A stretch of 64,000 nucleotides of DNA from Massilia sp. Root418 (GCF_001425265.1 NZ_LMEC01000011.1:754412-818411), one strand, 5' to 3'. Positions 34,776 through 43,380 are shown, counted from the first letter of the stretch. The notes: generated from the sequence alone by a model not told the origin. Numbers and translations: made by a program.

Positions 34776-35027
34776 ATGAACGATTCCTTGACACCTGATC
34801 AAATCATCGATGCGCTAGGCGGGACCACGAAGGTCGCGCGGCTTTGCGAAGTGCGGCCGCCCTCGGTTTCCGAGTGGCGTCGGAATGGCATCCCAAGAGC
34901 ACAGCTGAGATTTCTCCGACTTGCGCGTCCGGAGGTGTTCGTTGGGGATTCAGTTGCTGTCGCGATCCAAGAAGATGCGCCGGTTTGTACGGCAGAGCTA
35001 TCGCTGTCCCCTTTGGTGGGTGGATGA
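34776..35027 (+). CDS. cro: Cro-like regulator (YdaS-type HTH)
   Basis: The 83-residue protein has the helix-turn-helix LGGTTKVARLCEVRPPSVSEWRRNGIP followed by RAQLRFLRLARPEVF, the short YdaS/Cro pattern. It is divergent from cI and is the first gene from pR. It should compete with CI for the operators and favour lytic growth. No clear ribosome site precedes it. Confidence 0.87.
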   Translation: MNDSLTPDQIIDALGGTTKVARLCEVRPPSVSEWRRNGIPRAQLRFLRLARPEVFVGDSVAVAIQEDAPVCTAELSLSPLVGG

Positions 35028-35143
35028 GTCGAACGCTCTTTTTTTGCTCTAAAAATTGCATTTGGGAAATATTTTGGTGTCCATGAATAAATGTTAACTG
35101 CCCCGCGATAAGCAAACAACGTAGGAAGGATAAGGAAATACCT

Positions 35144-35599
35144 GTGGACGATTTTACGAAGGCATACCAGGAAATGATCAAGGTGCACGGCTGGAACGGC
35201 ACGGCCGCAACACTTGGCATGAAGCGCCCGTCGCTGGAGGCGCGCGTATACGAACTCAACGGGCAGGGGCTCCGTGTCTCCACCGCGATGATGGTGCAGC
35301 GCTACTCCGGAACCACGCATTTTGCGCAGGCAGTGGCGGCAGCGTCCGGCGGCGTTTTTATCGAGCTGCCGGCCGCAGGTGAGATGGACGGCGACGACTT
35401 GCTGGCCAAATGGCAGGCTCTGTACGGCGAGATCGGCGACCTGTCCCGCACCTACGCTGCGGCCACCGGCGATGGCGTAATCGACACGCGTGAGCGCGCG
35501 GACTTGGAGCGCATCGCGCAGCACATGCACAAGACAATGAAGGAGCTGATGACGCTCGCCTTCCAAGTCTACTGCCCCACGCCAGGCGACCAGACCTAA
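35144..35599 (+). CDS. YmfL/CII-like phage regulator
   Basis: The 151-residue protein begins FTKAYQEMIKVHGWNGTAATLGMKRPSLEARVYE, with HTH-like GWNGTAATLGMKRPSLEARV and a Gly/Ala-rich linker (about 62-75), typical of the YmfL family found at the cII position. Start is GTG 35144 with AAGG just upstream. It lies next to a replication gene. The gap 35028-35143 is AT-rich and holds no gene that I can support. Confidence 0.78.
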   Translation: MDDFTKAYQEMIKVHGWNGTAATLGMKRPSLEARVYELNGQGLRVSTAMMVQRYSGTTHFAQAVAAASGGVFIELPAAGEMDGDDLLAKWQALYGEIGDLSRTYAAATGDGVIDTRERADLERIAQHMHKTMKELMTLAFQVYCPTPGDQT

Positions 35600-35602
35600 C
35601 CC

Positions 35603-35971
35603 ATGGCGCACAGCGCAGTCGAGCTCGACACCAGCTCCCCCGAGTGGATGCTGGTCTGCCTTGCGCGCCATGTGTGCCGGCAGCCGAGCAGGCCCGAGCG
35701 CCAGGCATTGATAGAGAGCTTGGGCGCAAAACATTCCAACGAATTCGTAGAGCAATTGAAGAACCTCATAGCCGAGCAGTGGGACTTGGTCCGGCTCGCC
35801 ATGGAGATCTGCCAGCTGCCCAACAAGCCGGCGCGACACGCCCGGCTCGCTGCCCTGCGAGCAGCACACCCAGAGGAATTTGTAATGCAGATCGAGAAGC
35901 AGGTTTTGACCGAGTGGGCCTTGAAGCACAAGACCTACGCTAACGGAAAGGCCGCGCATGGCAACACTTGA
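35603..35971 (+). CDS. Hypothetical phage protein (two similar halves)
   Basis: The 122-residue protein contains two copies of a motif of the form WxLVxxAxxxCxxPxxxxRxxxLxxLxxxHxxEFVxQ (near residues 11-47 and 55-91), a short duplicated helical repeat. Function unknown; it may be a DUF7696-type protein. It overlaps the primase start by 14 nt and starts 3 nt after the YmfL-like stop codon. Confidence 0.75.
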   Translation: MAHSAVELDTSSPEWMLVCLARHVCRQPSRPERQALIESLGAKHSNEFVEQLKNLIAEQWDLVRLAMEICQLPNKPARHARLAALRAAHPEEFVMQIEKQVLTEWALKHKTYANGKAAHGNT

Positions 35972-38501
35972 GCAGGCGAAGATTCAGATCGAGGCCAACG
36001 GCGCTTTGCTGCCCGCCGGGCACCCTGTCGCGGACGGGAAGTTTCACCGCTACGGGCCTCAAAAAAAATACTGGTACAAGCTGAACGAGATCGCGACCGA
36101 CGGAGGCAAGACTGTCATCGTCGGATCCTATGGCTATTGGCAGGGAGACAACGAGAACACGGAGACCATCGCCGTTGACTGGTCCGACGTCACGCCGGAA
36201 GACCGCGCCGCCGCCGAGGTGAAGCGGCGCGAGCTTGAGGCCCAAGAGAAGGCCAAGAAGGCGCAGGAGGCCGCCAACGCCGCAATCCGCGCCGGCCAGC
36301 AGTGGGCACAAGGGGAGCGGGAGGGGGCCTCCCCCTACGTCGAGCGCAAGCAGATCACCGCGCCCGGCATCCGCTACCTGAAGGACGGAACGGCGCTGAT
36401 CCCCCTCGTTGTGCTGGGCGGCGAGCAGCCTCGCCTGGTGGGCCTGCAGAAGATTGCGCCGGATGGCTCGAAGCGCTTCAACGCTGGCACCGCGAAGCAG
36501 GGCGCGTGCTGCCCCATAGGCCGCGTGGAGCAAGGAAACCAGCTCGTCTTCATGGCAGAGGGGTACGCCACCGGGCGGTCAGCGCGGATGGCACTGGAGG
36601 ATGGCGTGGCCGGCTTCGTCGCCTTCGACGCAGGGAACCTTGCGCCAGTGGCCACGCTGGTCCGCCAGTTGCATCCGGACGTGCACATCCTGTTCCTGGC
36701 CGACGACGATTTCCTCATGCAGCAGCGCTTGGTGGACTGGCTGCGCAAGGAATTCAAATTGGAATGCCCCATCGAAATCGACGGCGTGGACCGCGCGCTC
36801 ACGGCGACCGACGGCTCGGTAGTTCAGCTGCTGGCTGCCTGGCGCAAAGATGCGCGCGGCGTGCCCTACATCGAGGCCGACGCGCGCGCCGGCCGCCGCG
36901 TGAAGGTGAGGACGTTCGAAAACACCGGCGTGGCGCGGGCCACGGCTGCGGCCCGCGCCGTTGGCAATGCCTCCATCGTCGTGCCGCGCTTTGCGCAGCG
37001 CGGCGAGAACAAGTGGACCGACTTCAACGACCTGCACGTCAACGAGGGCTTGGAGGCCGTGCAGGTGCAGCTGGCGGCGGCGATTCTCGCCGCCCTGGCG
37101 CCAGCTGCGGCGGAGCCTGAGCCCGAACCGCAACCGGCCGCAACTGCCGACAACGTGGTCCCGCTTCCCACGGCCAAGAGCGGCAAGCGGGTCGCGAGTG
37201 CCGCTGCCGCTGGGGGAGGAGAAAGCGAGCCGCCACCATGGCCCGGAGACGGCGAGGGCGAGCCCGCAAGCGAGGCCGACGTCGATTGGGAATGGACACT
37301 GGCGCGCAACGAGAAGGGCAACATCCTACCCACGCTGTCGAACGTCTACCTCATCCTGGAGAAGCACCACAGCTGGAAGGGCGTGATCGCCTACGACGAA
37401 TTCAGCGGCCAGGTGCTGAAGCTGTCGGCGCCGCCGTTCGCCGGTGCCGAGCTCGGCGAGTGGTCCGACATGGACGACCTGCGCTGCACGCTGTGGATGC
37501 AGCAGAAATACGGCTTCGCGCCGCGCCAGGACGTGGTGATGGGCGCGGTGCTGCTGATCGCCGACCTGCACAAGTACCACGTGGTGCGCAACTACCTGAA
37601 CGGACTGGTATGGGACCGCATGCCGCGCCTGGAGCGCTGGCTGATCGACCGCCTGGGCGCCGAGGATACGCCCTACAACCGCACTGTCGCACGCAAGTGG
37701 CTGATCGCGGCTGTGGCGCGCGTGTACCGGCCTGGCTGCAAGGCGGACAACGTGCTGATTCTGGAAGGCGAGCAGGGCATCTACAAGTCGACCGCGCTGA
37801 AGGTGCTGGGCGGCGACTGGTTCACCGACGCGCCGTTCCGCCTCGGCGACAAAGACGCCTACGTGGTGATCCGGGGAAAATGGATCGTCGAGCTGGCCGA
37901 GCTGGATTCGTTCAACAAGGCCGAGTCCACCGGCGCGAAGTTGTTCTTCGGCCAGTACATCGACCGCTATCGCAACTTCTACGGCAAGCGCGCAGCCGAC
38001 GTGCCGCGCCAGCAGCTCTTCGCGGGCACCACGAACAGTGACGCCTACTTGAAGGACGACACGGGTAACCGCCGCTACTGGCCGGTGAAGGTGACGACCG
38101 TAGACCTGGCAGGTCTGACCGCAGACCGGGACCAAATATGGGCCGAGGCGACGCACTTGTTCCACGCCGGCGCCGAATGGTGGCCGACCTCGGCCGAAAA
38201 GGAAATGTTCGAGGACGAGCAAGACGAGCGCTATGTCGGCGACGCCTATATCACCGTCATCCGCCAGTGGCTGGTCGGCAAGAACCAGTGCGACATGCCG
38301 CAGATCCTGGGCGAGGCCTTGAAGCTGGACGTGGCCAAGTGGACCAGGCCGGAGCAGCAGCGCGTTGGCCGCTGCATGGCGGAGATGAAGTGGCACCGCA
38401 AGCGCGGCCCGAAGGGCGTGGGCGGCAAGCGCGAGTGGATTTATGTCCGGCCGACAGGCGAAGCCGGCGCCGACGAGGAGATCAACGATGGTCCGCTCTA
38501 A
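35958..38501 (+). CDS. Primase-helicase fusion (Toprim plus VapE/VirE)
   Basis: The 847-residue replication protein has an N-terminal Toprim-like primase region with Glu201 in FMAEGYATG and the acidic triplet Asp249-251 (LADDDF). A low-complexity linker (about 380-430) follows, then a VapE/VirE superfamily 3-type helicase with Walker A EGEQGIYKST (Lys610) and VELAELDSFNKAE. It probably starts phage DNA replication. The linker is Pro/Ala/Glu-rich and likely flexible. Confidence 0.87.
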   Translation: MATLEQAKIQIEANGALLPAGHPVADGKFHRYGPQKKYWYKLNEIATDGGKTVIVGSYGYWQGDNENTETIAVDWSDVTPEDRAAAEVKRRELEAQEKAKKAQEAANAAIRAGQQWAQGEREGASPYVERKQITAPGIRYLKDGTALIPLVVLGGEQPRLVGLQKIAPDGSKRFNAGTAKQGACCPIGRVEQGNQLVFMAEGYATGRSARMALEDGVAGFVAFDAGNLAPVATLVRQLHPDVHILFLADDDFLMQQRLVDWLRKEFKLECPIEIDGVDRALTATDGSVVQLLAAWRKDARGVPYIEADARAGRRVKVRTFENTGVARATAAARAVGNASIVVPRFAQRGENKWTDFNDLHVNEGLEAVQVQLAAAILAALAPAAAEPEPEPQPAATADNVVPLPTAKSGKRVASAAAAGGGESEPPPWPGDGEGEPASEADVDWEWTLARNEKGNILPTLSNVYLILEKHHSWKGVIAYDEFSGQVLKLSAPPFAGAELGEWSDMDDLRCTLWMQQKYGFAPRQDVVMGAVLLIADLHKYHVVRNYLNGLVWDRMPRLERWLIDRLGAEDTPYNRTVARKWLIAAVARVYRPGCKADNVLILEGEQGIYKSTALKVLGGDWFTDAPFRLGDKDAYVVIRGKWIVELAELDSFNKAESTGAKLFFGQYIDRYRNFYGKRAADVPRQQLFAGTTNSDAYLKDDTGNRRYWPVKVTTVDLAGLTADRDQIWAEATHLFHAGAEWWPTSAEKEMFEDEQDERYVGDAYITVIRQWLVGKNQCDMPQILGEALKLDVAKWTRPEQQRVGRCMAEMKWHRKRGPKGVGGKREWIYVRPTGEAGADEEINDGPL

Positions 38502-38576
38502 TCACGTTGTCCCAGTGTCCTATGTCGCAATTCCATGGGACAAGGACATGGGACAGGCCGTCCCTGCGCCTATGAC

Positions 38577-38624
38577 TGTCCCAATGTCCCATTGTCCCAT
38601 TGTCCCGTTGTCCCGTTGTGCCCC
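38577..38624 (+). repeat. Tandem TGTCCCAT 8-bp array (possible replication iterons)
   Basis: Six 8-bp units start at 38577, 38585, 38593, 38601, 38609 and 38617 (TGTCCCAA, then TGTCCCAT twice, TGTCCCGT twice, TGTGCCCC). Inverted relatives lie at 38535-38556 and 38716-38736. Between array and partner is a mostly alternating purine-pyrimidine stretch (38,629-38,699). The position just after the primase gene fits an origin. Confidence 0.7.
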
Positions 38625-38628
38625 CTCG

Positions 38629-38736
38629 TGTGTGTGCGTGCGTGATGCGTGTGCGCGTGATGCACGTGCGCATACGCGCACGCGGGTGCATGCGGGTGCT
38701 TTACCTTTTTCATTAGGACATTGGGACAATAGGACA
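38629..38736. other. Alternating GT/GC stretch and inverted GGGACA partner
   Basis: From 38629 to 38699 the sequence is mainly alternating purine-pyrimidine (GTGTGTGCGTGCGTG..., ATGCACGTGCGCATACGCGC), prone to Z-DNA or cruciform formation. It ends at GGACATTGGGACAATAGGAC (38716-38735), the inverted complement of the TGTCCC array. I see no real gene here; the reading frame 38443-38781 across it is low-complexity and rejected. Confidence 0.6.
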
Positions 38737-38771
38737 AGGGTAGAGCTGAAGGTGAGCAAAGGAGCAAAAGC

Positions 38772-39524
38772 ATGCCAGTGAATGTCCGGGGCGCGGTTGC
38801 CGCGCTCACCAGCCAGATGCAGGGCGGGCAGAAGCAGGTGGACTTTGCAACCCGCGTAGCACTGACCCGCACCGCCCAGGCCGCCGTGCCCGCCCTGCAG
38901 CGCGAGATGCGCGACGTCTTCCGCAATCCAACGCCCTACACGTTGTCCGGGCTGCGCGTGGTGCCAGCAACGAAGACCAGGCTTGCCGCCACCGTCATGC
39001 TGAAGGACGACGCGACGAAGGCGACGCCGGCCGCGAAATACCTGCTGCCACAGATCAAGGGCGGGCAGCGCGGGCAGAAGCGGTTCGAGCGTGCGCTGCA
39101 GGCTGTGGGCGCCATGCCCGCCGGCTACCGCGCCGTGCCCGGGTCGGGCGCGCGGCTCGATGCGTTCGGCAACATGAGCCGTGGCCAGATCGTGCAGCTG
39201 CTGGCCTACTTCCGCGCCTTCCCCGAGGCCGGGTACAAAGCGAACATGACGGCGGATAGCCGCGCACGCCTGGCGCGCGGTACGAAGCGCAAGCAGGGCT
39301 ACGCCTACTTCGTTGGCCGGCCTGGCGACCGCCTGCCGCTGGGCATCTACCAGCGCGTCGGTTTCGGCTTCGGCAGCGCCATCAAGCCCGTGCTGCTGTT
39401 CGTGCGCTCGGCCGTCTACACCGAGCGCTTCGACTTTGAGTACGTGGTGCGGAAGACGGTGGAGACGGAGTTCGCCGGCGAGTTCGCCCGGGCCATGGTC
39501 GAGGCCGAGAGGACGGCGCGATGA
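38772..39524 (+). CDS. Hypothetical phage protein, possible minor structural role
   Basis: The 250-residue protein starts PVNVRGAVAALTSQMQGGQKQ and is rich in Arg/Lys and short strands (VVPATKTRLAATVMLKDDA, GFGFGSAIKPVLLFVRSAVYT). The style resembles minor tail or tail-terminator-associated proteins of lambda-like phages, but I cannot place it in a family. It lies between replication and terminase genes, so it may also be a late-gene leader. Confidence 0.65.
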   Translation: MPVNVRGAVAALTSQMQGGQKQVDFATRVALTRTAQAAVPALQREMRDVFRNPTPYTLSGLRVVPATKTRLAATVMLKDDATKATPAAKYLLPQIKGGQRGQKRFERALQAVGAMPAGYRAVPGSGARLDAFGNMSRGQIVQLLAYFRAFPEAGYKANMTADSRARLARGTKRKQGYAYFVGRPGDRLPLGIYQRVGFGFGSAIKPVLLFVRSAVYTERFDFEYVVRKTVETEFAGEFARAMVEAERTAR

Positions 39525-39631
39525 GGCGGCCGGCCTGGGCCGCCGCCCCCCCCTCAAGGTACTTCCGGGCACATGGGCCAGCACGGGTAATTCGAACCAC
39601 GTCGAAGAACTAGCCGCGGCGGAAAACAAAT

Positions 39632-39681
39632 CCTGACAACTATCCTGACAACGCACCAGAACACATGCCAAACCTGACAAC
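39632..39681 (+). promoter_or_regulatory. Three CCTGACAAC repeats before the small terminase gene (possible cosB)
   Basis: CCTGACAAC occurs at 39632, 39644 and 39673. The first two lie in the 140-bp gap (39,525-39,664) before the terminase genes and the third just inside the small-subunit gene. In lambda, small-terminase binding sites (R sites of cosB) lie beside the cos cut. A GC-rich stretch with a run of C (39,541-39,552) is nearby. No cut site can be fixed. Confidence 0.4.
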
Positions 39682-40204
39682 CATCGCCAAATGGGCCGAA
39701 TCGCTGGGAATCTCCCGCCAGCAGGGCTACGCCGCCATCGAGCGCTGCGAAATCCCGGTCGAGGACGGCAAGGTCGACACCGAATACGCGACGATGCTGT
39801 ATCGCCGCCACACGCGCCCGCGCGCCGGCATCAAAACCGGCAATATGAGCGCGTCTTCAGCTGCGCAGGGCGACGGCGATACCGCTGGCGCGGCGCATGG
39901 CTACGAGTCCAGCCGCGCGCGGCGCGAAGCGGCGGAGGCGGCGATCGCTGAGATGAAGCAGGCGGAGATGAGCGGCCTGTACCTGGTGAAGGACGCGGTC
40001 GACGCGGCCGTCTTCGAAATCGCGCGTGCGCTGCGCGACGGCATGACGAACTGCTCCCGTCGGATTGCCGCCGACGTGGCCGGCCTGTCCAGCGCCGACG
40101 AGTGCGAAGAGGTGATCGACCGAGAGCACCGGCTGCTGCTGGAAACGATGGCGCACGCGTTTGCCGCCCAGGTGAAAATTCACGTCGAGGTCGATGCCGA
40201 ATGA
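39665..40204 (+). CDS. Terminase small subunit (Nu1-like)
   Basis: The 179-residue protein starts with a winged-helix-like DNA-binding part (ITTIAK/WAESLGISRQQGYAAIERCEIPV, residues about 5-34) and has a helical C-terminal part (RRIAADVAGLSSADECEEVIDREHRLLLETM). It should recognise the packaging site and recruit the large subunit, which overlaps it by an ATGA at 40201-40204. Confidence 0.85.
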   Translation: MPNLTTIAKWAESLGISRQQGYAAIERCEIPVEDGKVDTEYATMLYRRHTRPRAGIKTGNMSASSAAQGDGDTAGAAHGYESSRARREAAEAAIAEMKQAEMSGLYLVKDAVDAAVFEIARALRDGMTNCSRRIAADVAGLSSADECEEVIDREHRLLLETMAHAFAAQVKIHVEVDAE

Positions 40205-42213
40205 CCCCCGCTATCGTCATCGTGGCGGGCGCATTCGCGCGCGCCTTGCAGCCGGACCCGAACATGACGGTGGACGAGTGGAGCGACGCCTACATGATCA
40301 TCCCCAAGTCCAGCGGCGCCAACGAGTACGGCAAATACCGCACCAGCCGCACACCGCACGCGCGCGAAGTGATGCGTGCACTGTCCGATAACCACCCTTG
40401 CAAGCGCGTAGCGCTGAAGGGCGCTTCGCAGATGCTGAAGACGCAGGTTGGCCTCAACTGGTTCGCGTGCAGCGTGCACCAGTCGCCGTCCAACTTCCTT
40501 TGGATTTTGCCCACGGGGAAACTGCAGAAGCGGACCAGCACCCGGGTCAGCAAGACCATCGAAGCCGTGCCCGAGCTGAAGGAGCGCGTCGCGGCACCGC
40601 GCTCGCGGGACTCGGTGAACACGCTGGACACTAAGGAGTATATCGGTGGCGCCCTCACCATCGTGACGTCGGGCGCGGCCGCGAATCTTTCCGAGTTGCC
40701 GGCCCGCCGCGTCCTGTACGACGAGATCGATCGCGCCGAGGCCAACGTCAACGGCGAGGGCGCCTCGTGGAAACTGGCCGAGGCGCGCCAGACGAGCTTC
40801 GAAAAGAACCGGAAGTCGTACTACCCCAGCTCGCCGACCATCGAAGACGAATCGACGATCGATGAACTGTTCCGCATGGGTACGCAACAGGAAGCGCTGG
40901 CCGACTGCGTTCATTGCGGCCATGCGCAGCCCCTGGTGTTTGAGCGCCTGCAGCTGTCCGAGGACGGCCAGGTGGCACTCTACCCGTGCGCCGAATGCGG
41001 CGCCTGCATGCTCGAAAGCGACAAGAACCGGATGTTCGCGCGCGGCGCTTGGTCGGAAGGCGTTCCCGGCGACGGGGAGACCGTGAGCTTCACCATCTCC
41101 GCAATGTTCCTCCCGTATGGCTGGTTCTCCTGGCTCGGCATGTTGAAGGAGTATCGAGCCGCGAAGGAGAAGCTGGACGCCGGCGACGACACGTTGATGA
41201 TCACGTTCTACAACACGCGCTTGGCCAGGGTCTGGGCGCGCGCGAAGGAGCAGACAAAATACGAGGACCTGTGGAACCGCGCCAAGGCCAGCGGTTACAG
41301 CCTGGGTATGGTGCCGGCCCCCGCCTGCGTGCTTACGGCCGCCATCGACACGCAGGGTGATCGCCTCGAGTTCAAGGCGCTTGCATGGGCGGAAGGGCTC
41401 GAGGGTTTTGTCGTCGACTTCCAAGTTGTGGACGGCGACCCGGCACTGCAGTCCACGTGGGACCGCGCAGCCGAGCTTGTCCGTGGGCAGTACCGCCATG
41501 CTGGCGGCGAACTGCTCACCATCGACGCCGTCTTCGTTGACTCGGGCGGCAATCACACGCAGGAGGTGTACAACTTTTGCGACGCGATGCGGCGCGAGGG
41601 CGTGCACGCGATCAAAGGCGAGTCGCGCCCCGGCAAACCGATCATTGGCGCGAAGCCGACGATCGTGCACTTCGATAATCGCGGCAAAGGTGAGAAGCGA
41701 TCCGGCAAGCTCTGGTGGATCGGTACCGACACGGCCAAGGACGCGCTCGTCAACCGCTGGAAGATCGAGGCAGGGCCGGGCGCCATCCACTTCCCGAACA
41801 ACCTCGAGGAAGGGTATTTCAAGCAGCTGACGGCAGAGTACCGAGTGACGAAGTACCGTCGCGGCCATCGCTACACCAGCTGGGAAAAGAAGCCAGGCGA
41901 CCGCAATGAGGCGCTCGACCTGATGGTCTACAACTTGGGGGCGGCTCACCACCTTGGGCTGCACAAAAAGAGCACGCTGTTTTGGGGAAATATGCGCAAG
42001 AAGCTCAATCCTCCAAATCTGGACCTGTTCAAACAGCCGCCGCCGCAGCTGGCCGAACTGGCGCCGGCGGCGACTGAGCTGCCTGCGCCGGTGGCGGCCG
42101 ACGCGCGCCAAACCCCAGCGTACCCTGTGGCCTCGCTGGCGTCTCAGGCGGTCGGCGCTAAAGTTGTGCGTGGTCGCATCTCGTTGACCGGAACGCGGCG
42201 GGGTGGGGCATGA
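40201..42213 (+). CDS. Terminase large subunit (gpA-like)
   Basis: The 670-residue protein has the GpA/TerL pattern: a Walker-A-like loop KGASQMLKT (Lys80), ARRVLYDEIDRAE (Walker B) and a C-terminal nuclease region, with cysteine pairs CVHCGH and CAECGAC between (about 240-275), as in GpA. It cuts concatemers and drives ATP-dependent DNA packaging. The true start is 40201; upstream codons belong to the small subunit. Confidence 0.93.
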   Translation: MTPAIVIVAGAFARALQPDPNMTVDEWSDAYMIIPKSSGANEYGKYRTSRTPHAREVMRALSDNHPCKRVALKGASQMLKTQVGLNWFACSVHQSPSNFLWILPTGKLQKRTSTRVSKTIEAVPELKERVAAPRSRDSVNTLDTKEYIGGALTIVTSGAAANLSELPARRVLYDEIDRAEANVNGEGASWKLAEARQTSFEKNRKSYYPSSPTIEDESTIDELFRMGTQQEALADCVHCGHAQPLVFERLQLSEDGQVALYPCAECGACMLESDKNRMFARGAWSEGVPGDGETVSFTISAMFLPYGWFSWLGMLKEYRAAKEKLDAGDDTLMITFYNTRLARVWARAKEQTKYEDLWNRAKASGYSLGMVPAPACVLTAAIDTQGDRLEFKALAWAEGLEGFVVDFQVVDGDPALQSTWDRAAELVRGQYRHAGGELLTIDAVFVDSGGNHTQEVYNFCDAMRREGVHAIKGESRPGKPIIGAKPTIVHFDNRGKGEKRSGKLWWIGTDTAKDALVNRWKIEAGPGAIHFPNNLEEGYFKQLTAEYRVTKYRRGHRYTSWEKKPGDRNEALDLMVYNLGAAHHLGLHKKSTLFWGNMRKKLNPPNLDLFKQPPPQLAELAPAATELPAPVAADARQTPAYPVASLASQAVGAKVVRGRISLTGTRRGGA

Positions 42214-42503
42214 ACTTAGATCCCGATCCTGATATCGTTGAAGTGATCATGCTGGCCTGCCAGGCGAGTGGGCTAGACGCGGATGCGGCGAGGCTAATCG
42301 AAGCGCAAATTCGCAACGACTACGGAGGCCTTCGCGTCCGAATTCCAAAAAGGAAAAGGCACCCAACAGAGCGGGAGCGGCAGGATGCTTTTGCTGACGG
42401 CTTGAGCGATATGTCGACGGCCGAAGTGACGGCCAAACACGGCATCAGCCGGGCGACCCTGTACCGTTTGATGAAAACTGGGAAGCCCAGGACCGACATT
42501 TGA
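42210..42503 (+). CDS. Mor-like HTH transcription factor
   Basis: The 97-residue protein ends in a helix-turn-helix (STAEVTAKHGISRATLYRLMKT), preceded by RNDYGGLRVRIPKRKR, which resembles the Mor/Mu middle-gene activator family. It could activate late genes. It overlaps the TerL stop by 4 nt. Confidence 0.7.
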   Translation: MNLDPDPDIVEVIMLACQASGLDADAARLIEAQIRNDYGGLRVRIPKRKRHPTERERQDAFADGLSDMSTAEVTAKHGISRATLYRLMKTGKPRTDI

Positions 42504-42560
42504 AGCGCATACGGCACCGCGTGCTAGCATTGTTTTAATTCCAACTTTCTAAGGTGACCT

Positions 42561-43052
42561 ATGACTACCGAGCGAGCAGGGCTAATCGAAACGGCGCTGG
42601 CTGCTGGACTGGGCGGCGTTATTACTGCTGCGATAATCGCTTTCGTTCCATCCGCGACGCGATGGATCGTTAGGCCGGCGACCTATCCTGGCGCTATTGT
42701 CGCTTTTGATAAACCGTGCCCGGCAGAAGGTTGGGAGCCATACACCGTGGCGGAAGGGCGGGTTATTCTCGGCGCTGGGACGGGGGCGAACAAAGATCAA
42801 AATGGCAAAAATTTGTCTCTCCGCCAGATCCATGAAACTGGGGGGGAAGAAGTGCATCAGCTCACCGAGAAAGAAATGCCCGCTCACCAGCACAAGTACA
42901 CGTATCTTGACACGCAAGGTGGCTCTTGCGGATTGTCCGGTTGCCACAGTCAGCAGATTAGTAAGGATTCGTCGACCACCGCAGCTGGTGGCGATCAACC
43001 GCACAACAATATGCCACCATTTGTCGTGCTGTACTACTGCAAAGCAAAGTGA
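42561..43052 (+). CDS. Membrane-anchored phage-tail-collar-like protein
   Basis: The 163-residue protein has an N-terminal membrane helix (about 12-30, GLGGVITAAIIAFV) and then a tail-collar domain: PGAIVAFDKPCPAEGWEPY, AEGRVILGAG, KEMPAHQHKYTY and the end NNMPPFVVLYYC. Collar domains usually sit in tail fibres near the tail operon, not next to terminase. Base composition is lower in GC than its neighbours, so it looks like an independently acquired (moron) gene. Confidence 0.72.
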   Translation: MTTERAGLIETALAAGLGGVITAAIIAFVPSATRWIVRPATYPGAIVAFDKPCPAEGWEPYTVAEGRVILGAGTGANKDQNGKNLSLRQIHETGGEEVHQLTEKEMPAHQHKYTYLDTQGGSCGLSGCHSQQISKDSSTTAAGGDQPHNNMPPFVVLYYCKAK

Positions 43053-43083
43053 GCGCTGGCTAGCGGCTACGCGACGATTGCAC

Positions 43084-43099
43084 CGTCTCAAATTGCCCT
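43084..43099 (+). repeat. Direct repeat CGTCTCAAATTGCCCT, copy 1
   Basis: This identical 16-bp sequence recurs at 45038-45053. Copy 1 also forms a hairpin with GAGACG at 43105-43110. The pair brackets the DUF6148-like and portal genes. Confidence 0.75.
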
Positions 43100-43151
43100 G
43101 CTCTGAGACGTTTGTAATCCATAGACTCTCTCCATTATCGGAGAGGAATCT

Positions 43152-43379
43152 ATGGCTGGAATTACGCTGACACAGGCCCAATCGCAACTTGAGGCCTACC
43201 TGGCCGCCGAGACTGCGGTGCTGACCGGGCAATCCTACGAAATCGCGGGCCGCAAGCTGACCCGCGCCAACCTCGACATCATCCAGGCCGGCATCCTGGC
43301 CTGGGATGGCCGCGTGAAAGAGCTCGACCGCAATGCGCGCGGGCGCGGCCGTAGCCGCACCATCGTGGTGGGCGGCTGA
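43152..43379 (+). CDS. Small head-tail joining protein (gpW/DUF6148-like)
   Basis: The 75-residue protein has the pattern ITLTQAQSQLEAYLAAETAVLTGQSYEIAGRKLTRANLDIIQ, typical of gpW or DUF6148 connector proteins. It plugs the portal ring in lambdoid heads. It starts with AGAGGAATCT upstream and precedes the portal gene. Confidence 0.8.
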   Translation: MAGITLTQAQSQLEAYLAAETAVLTGQSYEIAGRKLTRANLDIIQAGILAWDGRVKELDRNARGRGRSRTIVVGG

Positions 43380-43380
43380 G

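Noticed and set aside
38443..38781. 112-residue frame over the TGTCCC and GT/GC repeats after the primase gene
   Set aside because: Overlaps the primase end, is repetitive (Cys/Arg/His-rich), and fits the sequence repeats better than a protein.
39313..39636. 107-residue frame in the gap before terminase
   Set aside because: Mostly inside another gene in a different frame, low-complexity Ser/Ala/Arg, no ribosome site.
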